Source: Leptodactylus fallax
Lineage: Eukaryota > Chordata > Amphibia > Anura > Leptodactylidae
DNA: 64,000 nt
Assembly: GCA_947044405.1 (NCBI GenBank)
Contig: CAMRHE010000115.1
Location: 3,782,001 to 3,846,000, forward strand
Direction of reading: 5' to 3'
In this document: one piece after another, positions 1 to 9,400 of the stretch
Layout: each line of letters opens with the position of its first letter
Position numbering within the stretch: the first letter of the stretch is position 1
Notes under the pieces: generated by a model
The model's database searches: none
What the model was told of the DNA's origin: nothing
Seen by the model: only the letters and a program-made list of their open reading frames with translations
Program-made: the position numbers and the translations under genes

Positions 1-506
1 CATGCTTCCAAAGGGGTTTGTCCAACTTCCCTTTGAAAACACAGCTAGCATGCTGACATAGCACATGTTTGTTAGCAGAGGGTGGGGGTGTTGTACACTG
101 CAGAGAAGCAGAAGAACATCCAGATTTTAGAGAGGGCAAATCACAAAGGCTATTGAAGAAAAAATGTACAGAGGAGGGTGAATGACACCGCCTGGGCATC
201 AGTGTACAGAGAGGAAAACACCCATGGCAGACTCTACAGTGCTAGGAGGGGACGACCACATACTATAGTATCAGAGAGAGAGGCCGTAGATAGAGAAATC
301 AGTCCAGGAATGAAGCAGTGCTGAGGTGAGAGCTAGTGAAGACAGCAGCATCCTCGATCCACTGACCTCACATCCAGCATGCATGAAATATATAGGAAAC
401 CAATGTTTAACAATCACAGCAGAAAAATTACACTCCAAGGATACATGTACGTGGTATGGCCTGGCCATGGACATTGCCTATGTGCATGGGCATCTTAACA
501 GTATAA
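1..506. other. Flank without recognisable gene
   Basis: I see no coding exon, RNA gene or clear repeat boundary here. Short open frames exist on both strands but none resembles a known protein family. Confidence 0.5.
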
Positions 507-811
507 GGGGGTATTCATACGTAGGAATTTGAGGCAGAATCTACCTCAAATTCCCCTTGAAATTTGCCTCACATTCATTTCAATGGGAGGCAGTAGCTGA
601 TTTTTTTTCAGCTAGTGGAAATAATAAGCGTCCTGCTTGTTCTTCAGGTGGATTCCGCCTGAAAACTGCCTTTGAAATGAATGGAAAGCGGAAAATACAC
701 CTTTTCCATCAGCGTGGAATTGGACGTGGAATTTGGCCCTGACCAATAAAAGCAGAATACAGTAGAACCGTTCTACAAATTCGCGTCAAATTGCTACATG
801 TGAACACCCCC
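507..811. mobile_element. Short inverted-repeat element (MITE-like)
   Basis: The ends are imperfect inverted copies. The left end reads GGGGGTATTCATACGTAGGA and the right end, reverse-complemented, begins GGGGGTGTTCACATGTAGCA. The interior is itself partly palindromic and has no coding capacity. Related ends recur near 5600 (TGTGAACATACCCTA) and elsewhere in the window, so this is a dispersed non-autonomous family. The superfamily is not determined. Confidence 0.6.
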
Positions 812-1252
812 TAACAATATGTTGTATACCATACTTGTATTGGTGGTAATGAGTGCCAGCAGTTTTGCACAATGGTTTGCATAACTAGGGTGTTGTAGAT
901 ATTTCTTCAGCTGTCCAATTCTCCTGAATTGAGCTTTTAGAAACTCCATTCAGATGAATGCAACTGATTTTCATGAAATTTCTGCAATCCGCTGCATGTG
1001 AAAATATCCTTATAGCCCTGATTAAAAGTAGATCAAAAAAATAAATACTGGGGCGTGGCTTGACGCGTTGGAGACCAGATGTGCCTGAAGTGTGCTCTGC
1101 CTGAGACCTCAGCAAACGGAGGGTAATTCTCTGTGGTGGGCAAAATCCCTACCAGAAAGGTGTTAAAGGGCTCCCAGCCCACGGGCCTGTCGGACGTACT
1201 GATATCTAACTCTTTTCAGCCCCTCCTGGATACCACTCACTCCGGTGAGAGC

Positions 1253-1327
1253 GACTCCTTAATAATAATAATACATTTTATTTATATAGCGCCAACATAT
1301 TCCGTAGCACTGTACAATTGACTCCTT
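1253..1327 (-). mobile_element. 59-bp truncated SINE/LINE 3' tail with target-site duplication
   Basis: The insert at 1261-1319 is flanked by identical copies of GACTCCTT (1253-1260 and 1320-1327). Read on the minus strand it contains GTGCTACGGAATATGTTGGC followed by GCTATATAAATAAAA and ATT repeats. This matches the 3' tail of the SINE at 5762-5992 (CTGCGGAATATGATAGCGCT). It is a strongly 5'-truncated retro-insertion inside the older L1/Tx1 element, which gives a relative order of insertion. Confidence 0.75.
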
Positions 1328-1989
1328 CCGCGCCTTCTAACAGCGCAGGGTCCCTGCATCAAGCTCGTACTTACCGGTAACCCGAGGAACTACCTCATCA
1401 AGCAGTGCCTGGACAAGCACTGACGTGGAGGCTTTGTCATCTCTTCCTCCTGCAGTTCAGCAGCGGCCATCTTCTCCTGTTCCATGAGGAGTCTCTTCCT
1501 CCTGCAGTTCAGCAGCGGCCATCTTCTGCTGCTCCACGAGGAGACAGTGGTTCTTGGAGCCCAGCTTCCCCTTCTACTCTGCTACAACCCAATTACAACG
1601 ATCACCCAAGTCTGCTGTTCAGCTCTTGTTGGCTGCCCTAAGGGAGTTCAAGAAGCCTCTGCTCTATACACCTCTGGGGACTTCACATAGGAGGGATACC
1701 CCCAGGATCTCACCATCTCTTTCTGGTTCTTCCTCTGAGGAGGACATGACCGCATCCCTTACCTGCCGACCTAACTGTTAAGAAAATCCATCACCTTTCC
1801 CTCTACCTGCACCGATCCTCCACCTGCTTCTCTCCCCTGCTTGGAAGATACTGCACTCATACTGCAGAAACACCCGGATCTGTAAACCCCGTTGGATCTC
1901 CTTCCCTCTAAAAGGGACATGGACTGCTTAGCAACTGATCTTAAAGTGGCATGGAGACAAGACCTTAACCAAGATAAAAAAAAAGACAG

Positions 1990-2431
1990 CACCGCGCAAC
2001 CAATAGTGTAATACCGTCAATTGATTCGAACAAAAAATATGGTAAAGAATGCTGCTTACCTTATGGGGTTGTGAGAAAGTCACAACTCCCTGGAGTACAC
2101 AATCATAAACGTAGACTTCATAAATGGGCAGCAGCTGGAACTCTGTCGCAAGGACGTATGCATCAAAGTGTAAACAACAGGGACCAAAACCACAGGTGTA
2201 TCCAAATCCTTGGAAGGTATGGAATGTGGAAAGAAATCCGCGCTTACCCAGATGTCTTCAGAAGAAGCCTTTATTAGTACCAGGACACACAAGCGTTTCG
2301 GAGCTGTAACTTGCTCCTTTCTCAAGTGTACAAGTTGGTGTATATGAAATGTGGATTTCTTTCCACATTCCATACCTTCCAAGGATTTGGATACATCTGT
2401 GGTTTTGGTCCCTGTTGTTTACACTTTTAAG
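1990..2431. mobile_element. Hairpin-shaped insertion with about 80-bp inverted arms
   Basis: Arm one (about 2166-2246) starts AAAGTGTAAACAACAGGGAC and runs through TTGGAAGGTATGGAATGTGG. Arm two (about 2349-2431) is its near-perfect reverse complement. The loop of about 100 bases contains ACACACAAGCGTTTCGGAGC and CCTTTCTCAAG. A CCTTAACCA motif occurs on both sides (about 1965 and 2434), consistent with insertion into the L1/Tx1 ORF1 region. There is no coding capacity. Confidence 0.6.
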
Positions 2432-3165
2432 GCCTTAACCAGGTCAAACATGAGGTGGTTGAGGTTCAATGAAGGGTGGATGACCTAGAATCTTACCAGA
2501 AGTCTTTCTCCTATGCCATTCAAACCCTCAAAAAGAAATCTGGCAAACAAGATTCCCAACAGTGATACCTTCAGTCTCGTTTGGACGATATTGAGAATCG
2601 TAATAGGAGGAATTATATTAGAATTTGAGACCTGCCTGAGACGACTAAGGTCCCCGACCTCCTACCTACGCTTATGGGTATTTTCAACACTGTACTTGAC
2701 AGACCCGTTGATACTCCTATTAAGATTGATAGAGCCCACTTGGCCCTGATAGCTAGGAGTACTGATCCCTCCAAACCCAGGGATGTTATATGTAGAATTC
2801 ATTATTATGCTCTTAAAGAGGACATTATGCCATAAGCAAGACTTAAAGGAGACATCGATTTTGACAGGGTGACGCTCTCGCTGTACTCCGACTTGTCACT
2901 GTATACCTTGAGACAAGGAGCAGTTATGAAGGCACTTTTTCTGGAGCACCAACATTGTAATATGCCCTACAGATGGGGATTCCCGTTCTCCCTTCAAGTG
3001 AAACAAGAGGACAAACTTCTACTGCTTTCAAGCCAAGAAGATCTGCCTCAGTTCCTGAAGCGCTTGAATCTTCCCTTGATCCAGCTACCTGATTGGGGGC
3101 CCTTATCAACGATCCTACATTGCCTCCATGCCAACCGCCTGAACGAAATAGAGAGGACACTATGA
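2430..3165 (+). pseudogene. L1/Tx1-type ORF1 relic (RNA-binding protein)
   Basis: One reading frame runs from about 2581 to 3165. It encodes LDDIENRNRRNYIRI, then DRAHLALIARS and KPRDVICRIHYYALKED, then the C-terminal block ending near PYRWGFPFSLQVKQED and DLPQFLKRLNLP. These are the coiled-coil exit, RRM-like and C-terminal segments typical of L1/Tx1-group ORF1 proteins, which coat the element RNA. In-frame stops at 2626-2628 (TGA) and 2833-2835 (TAA) break it. The N-terminal part upstream of the hairpin insertion is too eroded to place precisely. Confidence 0.75.
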
Positions 3166-3725
3166 GCAATGATCTTCCTCGTCCTCAAAGAAGCAGACGT
3201 CACCCTCCAGACCTTGCTGGCTTTGACCCTGGATGTTGACCATCTCACTATGCATGCTCAAGCATCCAGGACTGTTTGAGATCTTACACCCTCACACTTA
3301 CACGTGAGCTTACTGTATGCAGGTTTTGTCTAATATATGTTTTTTCTTTTCTAGGGTTGTCCATTATGTTACCCTCTACCAATTGCTGCTGTTGTTAGAA
3401 TCTACTACATATAGGCCTCTATGGCACAGGATCACTTGTTACAGTTTATACTTATTGCCTCACTTCAGTACTCTGAAGGATTCAGTTAATCTTCCACTTT
3501 CCACACGTAGACTCTTAAGTGGTGATTTTCCGCTTAGCTACAGGTATTGTGGCTAAACTTTTCCTAATTTTGGGCACCTTCCCTTTAACCGTTGCCCCTT
3601 TTTTATTTACTTTCCATTTAAGTTCCCTTTAAGAACTTCTCCTAAAACGTTCCCTCCCTTCCCTTACGCTAGCAGATAGTTTTTCATTCTTGTCTTACTC
3701 TATTGATTGACCACCCATTGGTAAT

Positions 3726-3885
3726 ATGTCCGATTTAGCTATTACCTCTATGAATGTGAAGGGCCTTAACCAGCCAGAATAACTCTTCCATATCTTCTAG
3801 ATCACAGATCCTTGGTTTGCAGAAGACTCACTTTCGAGAGGGTCACATCCCAATGGTTAAGAACTGCTACCATTCCAAATGAAGA
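3726..3885 (+). pseudogene. L1/Tx1-type ORF2 fragment, start of endonuclease domain
   Basis: An ATG at 3726 begins MSDLAITSMNVKGLNQPE, the usual start of an APE-type endonuclease domain. A stop follows at 3780-3782. After an internal deletion the sequence resumes with ILGLQKTHFREGHIPMVKN. In this family the motif is normally LQETHF, with the Glu binding the catalytic metal; here it is Lys. The reading frame then ends at TGA and the match stops, so no reverse transcriptase is present. Confidence 0.7.
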
Positions 3886-5761
3886 CGCAGATGTGAACCC
3901 AGCCTGAAACATGATAAATACCACAACATCAAAATACATATTTTGTATCATTGTTCTCACCAGCATTGGGGTGTCCATTGTTCTTGTCTGTCAGAGGACC
4001 AGAACATCGGACAAACGGACCACGAAAATAGGGAACACATACAGACCCCAATGGATCCCATTGACTACAATGGGGTGTGTCGGGTGTATGTTGTTTTTAA
4101 CTGAAAGCGCTGGATGAATAAGTAGTGTGACTCTGACACAGATGTGAACGTAGCCTTACATGGTTATAGTCAATGGCTTGAAAAAATAGATAAAATCACA
4201 GTGGAATGGCCTTTTTTGTATCTCCCACTTGCTGGCCCAGATTTACTATACTATCCAGGTTGAGCCCAGAAAGTCACAAAAAGTGCGACTCAGCTTGGCA
4301 CATTTTTGGTGCATCTCCGCTTCTGTACTTCACACGATACTTTTAGATAGTGGGTGGAGAGGGCGGGAATCTAGGTGGGCCAGGAGAAGATGCCCCAGTC
4401 TGCAGGTTTTACTATAACTCTTGCCAGAAAATGTTATATTATAAATCTAAACCATTTCCTGATTGGTGTAAATTTCAGATCAGGCACACATGCACAAGAA
4501 ATATTAAAGGGAGTCTGTCAGCTTGAAATAGTGTAATAAAGTGCACACATTTCCTTGTTGGCCTTTGGATGCAGTTTGAAAAGATGTGTTTATTGTATCT
4601 GTGCAAGGCTCCGTGATTCTGAAAAAAAACAACTATTAAAACTATGCAAATTAGCTGTAATATGCTTTAGGGGCGTGTAATTCTCGCTATGCGTTTCAGT
4701 GACGCGTTTTGTTACATGCCCCTAAAGCCCATGTACAGGCCATGTAGTTTTTGTCCGGACTTGAGCTTCAGGGAAACGGAAGTGCAGCGCTCTGGTGTAG
4801 TGTGACGTCACGCATTGTGAAGTGGGTGTATTTAATGATAGAGTTGAAATTGGGACCTGCTGCCTAGAACAGTGAGACAGCATCCAAAATTCTGTACTAT
4901 CCTGCTCGATTGGGGTCAGCTGAGGAGGCCACTACTTCCATAGAGCCCGATGCAAGTGCACCCAGTCGCATAACTACCGTTACTGCTCACGGCCACCTCC
5001 ATCACTGATATAGGACGCACGGGGCCCCCTGGAGGACAGAAGGGGAAGCAGAGGAGGCTGTGAGCAGAAGCGGGATCAGTGTGTAAGGCTGCGGGCCTGT
5101 GACAAGGTTATTTCTTGGGTGATTCCCGCGAGGTTCGCATGGTGGTTCCATTTGGACCGAACTCAAACTACTATTATTATACTCGGGGGTCTCTTGAGAC
5201 CCCCGAGTATAATGGTCGGGGGCCCAGGGGAGGTGAGCGAACATAGAAAACAGTGTTACTTACCTCCCCTGAACTCCCTACTGTCTTTGGGCCTCTTTAG
5301 TGACATCAAGATGCATAATGATGCCACTGTTTGCCCTATGTAGGGTCTGACAACTGTGAACTCCACAGATATGCTGTTGGGGGATAGCGCACCTCACACT
5401 AAGGTTTCCTACACATTACACATCTTAATTCCTTCTGCTACAGGCACTAGATGCACCAGAATCACTAAGAATCAGCCACAGAATCTGTGGCAAGTTCGAG
5501 CAGGACGCTGATTTTTTTTCCGTGTCCTGCTGCAATCTTTGCCTCTCATTGAAAACAATGGGAGGCAGATTCGGGGCGAAATGCGCCCCCAAAGCTGCAG
5601 AAAATTCCTACATGTGAACATACCCTAAAAGATTGGACACTCAATGGATTCCATTATAGTCAGTGGGGTCCGCTGGGTACAGTTGGGGTCTACTATTTTA
5701 ATGGACACCCAGACATAGATGTGAACATAGCGTTACACGAATTATAGGTTCCTGTGCTCAT
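3886..5761. other. Gene-free repeat-rich flank
   Basis: No exon is recognisable. The stretch contains pieces of several dispersed families: an AAAGGGAGTCTGTCAGC end at 4507 (compare 54888), a TTACTATA/TTGCCAGAAAA-type block around 4240-4430 (compare 42650-43240), and a TGTGAACATACCCTA end near 5615. Confidence 0.5.
5176..5213. repeat. Perfect 38-bp palindrome
   Basis: Two 18-bp arms (ATTATACTCGGGGGTCTC and its exact reverse complement) are separated by only TT. It sits within a dispersed repeat: similar sequence occurs near 22621 (TATTATTATACTCTGGGGTC) and 35310-35395. It is probably the centre of a fold-back element. Confidence 0.85.
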
Positions 5762-5992
5762 CACGGTGGCTCAGTGGTAGCACTGCAGCCTTGCAGCACT
5801 GGAGTCCTGGGTTTGAATCCTGCCAAGGACAACATCTGCAAGGAGTTTGTATGTTCTGCCTGGGTTTCCTCCCACACTGCCAAGACATACTGATAGGGAA
5901 TGTAGATTGTGAGTCCTATATGGGACAGTGACTGACAATGTCTGTAAAGTGCTGCGGAATATGATAGCGCTATACAAGTAACCATAATAAAT
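5762..5992 (+). mobile_element. tRNA-derived SINE
   Basis: The head carries an RNA polymerase III A box (TGGCTCAGTGG, 5767-5777) and B box (GGTTTGAATCC, 5810-5820) at tRNA-like spacing. A tRNA-unrelated body follows, with TTTCCTCCCACACTGCCAAG and a LINE-like 3' tail ending GCGCTATACAAGTAACCATAATAAATAA. The tail is shared with the truncated insert at 1261-1319. It is not a functional tRNA gene because no cloverleaf continues after the B box. Confidence 0.8.
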
Positions 5993-6179
5993 AATTCTGC
6001 ACATTATACAGGCCAAGCAATAAACAGGAATCGTGTGAACAAGAAAAATTACTTTAGCATCTCTTGGGGTGTATTCACACTGCAGTAGTGCCGTGTTTTC
6101 TTGCACTGCAGAATCCTGACGATTTCTTTGGGAAATCTTGAGCTCTTTTTGCCAATGACTACACATCACTTATCGCCTG

Positions 6180-6464
6180 GGTTCACTTATAAATAGAACC
6201 AGCCGTGAGTGCTCCGCCCACTTGTAAAGACTGTCGTTCGTCCAGCCAATCGCTGCTCTATAACTCGTGGGGGCGTGTTGTACTAGTGACGTGGGCGTGG
6301 CGAGGAGCGGCGCCCACACTTCTGCACGTAACGCGAGATCTGCTTTCTGGGCGGGCTCGGCCGGAAGTGGCTTCTAGTCTTCGGTGTTCGTGTCTTCCCC
6401 GTCAGATAGTGAGAAGCGGACGCAGCAGAGAGGGGCGGAGATAGCTGTCTCCTTCCCCGGCAAC
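6180..6464 (+). promoter_or_regulatory. Putative MOB1A promoter and 5' UTR
   Basis: The sequence becomes GC- and CpG-rich just upstream of the MOB1A start codon. There is a CCAAT box (GCCAAT, 6245-6250), G-rich motifs (GGGGGCGTG near 6269, GGGCGTGGC near 6293), and a perfect ETS/GABP-type site (CCGGAAGTG, 6361-6369). There is no TATA box at a convincing distance. This is the usual architecture of a housekeeping CpG promoter. The exact transcription start cannot be fixed from sequence. Confidence 0.65.
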
Positions 6465-6478
6465 ATGAGCTTCCTCTT
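6465..6478 (+). CDS. MOB1A: MOB1A coding exon 1
   Basis: Only 14 coding bases: ATG AGC TTC CTC TT, followed by the donor GTGAGT. It encodes MSFL plus two bases of Phe5. The start context is CAACATGA. Confidence 0.93.
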
Positions 6479-9400
6479 GTGAGTGGTGGGCGCCCGGAGA
6501 CAGGATGGGGGGCTGCTTGGTGGGCTTCATTGTAGCCGTGGAAAGGAGAAGTTGGGCAGAGGGGAAGTGAGGGCAGGCCCCGGCTGTCAGGCCTGCAGGC
6601 ATCAGCATCATGGGGCACCTTTCATATCCTCGGTCGGGGGAGGTTGCTGGGTTACTGGAAGGGCAGTTATGGGGCAGGGTGCGGTGCTGTGCACGACTTG
6701 GGAGATTTCGCATGGATGTCCCCTCACATATTCTACAACTTACTGACACTTGTCATATGTCACTTATAGTATGCCCACATAAGAGCTCCCTGGCATTGTA
6801 CTAAAGGCTATTGTACTAGTGATGGGTATCAGTGCCATCTGTATGTCACTTACTGTATGCCCACATGGGAGCAGTGATGGGTGTCAGTGCCATCTGTATG
6901 CCCACATGGGAGCTCTATGGCAGTGTACCAAGGGTTGTTGTACTAGTGATGGGTATCAGTGCTATCTGTATGTCACGTACTGTATGCCCACATGGGAGCT
7001 CTATGGCAGTGTACCAAGGGTTGTTGTACTAGTGATGGGTATCAGTGCTATCTGTATGTCACGTACTGTATGCCCACATGGGAGCTCTATGGCACTGTAC
7101 CAAGGGTTGTTGTACTAGTGATGGGTATCAATGCCATCTGTATGTCACTTACTGTATGCCCACATGAGAGCTTCATGGCACTGTACCAGGGGCTGTTGTA
7201 CTGTGATGGGTATCAGTGCCATCTGTATGTCACGTACTGTATGCCCACATGGGAGCTCTATGGCACTGTACCAGGGGCTGTTGTACTGGTGATGGGTATC
7301 AGTGCTATCTGTATGTCACTTACTGTATGCCCACATGAGAGCTTCATGGCACTGTACCAGGGGCTGTTGTACTGTGATGGGTATCAGTGCCATCTGTATG
7401 TCACGTACTGTATGCCCACATGGGAGCTCTATGGCACTGTACCAGGGGCTGTTGTACTGTGATGGGTATCAGTGCTATCTGTATGTCACGTACTGTATGC
7501 CCACATGGGAGCTCTATGGCACTGTACCAGGGGCTGTTGTACTGGTGATGGGTATCAGTGCCATCTGTATGTCACTTACTGCATGCCCACATGAGAGCTT
7601 CATGGCACTGTACCAGGGGCTGTTGTACTGTGATGGGTATCAGTGCCATCTGTATGTCACTTATTGTATTCCTACATGGGAGCACCTTGGCACAATATCA
7701 CAGGCTGTGGTACTAGTGATGTGTATTGGTGCCATGTATTAATTACCAGGGCATCTGTGGCAGCCTACAGTGCTGTAGTGACGGTGTAGGGTATCTGATG
7801 ATAGTTGCTATGGTGGAGAGGACCTTGATGACCCACCCTGGTTTCATATCATTGCTATAGTCTCAGGCTACATGACCATGTGCAGTGTACAAGTCAGTAA
7901 ACACATCAAAGATGATTTACGGATTGGTATGTCATCCATGATTTTCACTGACCTATACTTTGAAATGAATGGACCAGGACGCATATATGGACAGGTATAG
8001 GACCTGCTCAGTATTTTGCGGCTCTTCACTATAGCCCAGACACAGCCACAAAAAAACTGACACTGTATGGGCCAATAGACATGAATGTGACCGCACTTTC
8101 ATCCCCAGTTGACTTGATGGTTTGAATTGCAGCATAAATCTGCAAGGATACAGTGGGTGGAAGTGTTATGCGGCCTCCTTCGTTCTAGTGAAGGGCAGGA
8201 CCCTCACTGATGACATCATCTGACATATCACTCCGTGTCACAAACTTCAATAAAATGTGCTTCTCTTATGTCCACTAGTGGTAGTCGATCTTCAAAAACC
8301 TTCAAACCTAAGAAGAACATCCCGGAGGGGTCGCATCAGTACGAGCTCCTGAAACATGCGGAGGCCACACTGGGCAGCGGTAATCTCCGGCAGGCGGTCA
8401 TGTTGCCAGAAGGAGAGGATCTCAATGAATGGATTGCTGTGAACAGTGAGTATACCTACAGTCACATTGGCACAACTGACTAGGTGTGAAGTGTCTCCAT
8501 GTGTTTTGTGAAGTCTGCAAGGGGGCATCACCTGCCTGTTATGTTGGTTGTGTACAGAGGCATAGTTTAGTGTCTTCTAGCTTGTTAAAGGACTTTGAGG
8601 ACCCCTGGCTTCTATCTAAAGGGGATTTTCAATCACGGAATAATTGATTAATCATTAGGACTCCCTGCAATCATCTGTACATACAAATAAACAGTGCTGT
8701 GCTTGGTAAAGAAGCTGTTGCTTAGTATTCAGTCCCTTGAATGGGACTGAGCTGTAAACAGGCCATATGATTGACAAATGTGACATCACATAGCCTGTCC
8801 ATTGTGTTGGAAGTGAGGCCAGTTTCAGGTGGAATCAGAGAATTACCAACTCCAGCTTAAAAGTAAAATGATTAATTATATTATGCAATTATTTTTATGT
8901 TAATAGATGTATAGTTTGTTACATATTTACTTTCACAGGAATTAATCACTTGCTTTTTAATGAATTAGAAGATCTATACTGCTATACCTGAGGATAGGTC
9001 ATCAGTTAATAAGTCCTGGAAAAATACCTTTTATAATATTGGGTCTCAATTGGTCTAAGTTCTGTTCTTAAAGTTGTTGTCCAGGAAAAATAATAATTTT
9101 CAGTTAGGCCCAGGGAGGTGAAAACCCCCCCAAAAAAACTGGAGCTCTGGTGTCCTCCCAGCACGGTCTGGTTCTGCTGCTCAGCTGTCGTCTTGTAGTG
9201 GATTTTCCTCGCTGGCAGTGAAGTCCTGGGTCCCTTCCTCTGAGGCCGCTGATTGGCCACAGCAGTCATGTGTGTCGGGGACTTCCACTGGAAGACTTCA
9301 AAGAGCTGCAGGACCAGAGCATCGGGGACAGGTGAGTATGTGTTTTGGGTTTTTTTTTTTTTTTTTTTTCTCACCTCCCCCAGCCTAATTATAAAATAAA

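Larger units (their letters stand above)
1051..3885 (+). mobile_element. Degenerate L1/Tx1-like non-LTR retrotransposon (5' portion)
   Basis: A 5'-UTR-like start (GGGGCGTGGCTTGACGCG) is followed by an ORF1 relic (about 2430-3165) and the first part of ORF2 (3726-3885). ORF1 and ORF2 match the order and content of L1/Tx1-group elements. The copy is interrupted by a 59-bp insertion at 1261-1319 and a hairpin element at about 1990-2431. It is cut off inside the endonuclease domain, with no reverse transcriptase visible. A roughly 57-bp direct duplication (CTCTTCCTCCTGCAGTTCAG) lies at about 1438-1550. The element is dead. Confidence 0.72.

Noticed and set aside
5762..5835. Possible tRNA gene
   Set aside because: A and B boxes are present but no acceptor stem or cloverleaf closes, and the sequence continues into a SINE body.
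1..6180. MTHFD2 or another neighbour upstream of MOB1A
   Set aside because: Mammals have MTHFD2 on this side, but I find no exon matching it; the flank is repeats.
6819..7742. Long overlapping open frames (up to 167 codons) with repeats such as [17 protein letters not shown]
   Set aside because: They arise from the 85/86-bp minisatellite; three units make a near multiple of three, so frames stay open. They lie within MOB1A intron 1 and have no family resemblance.
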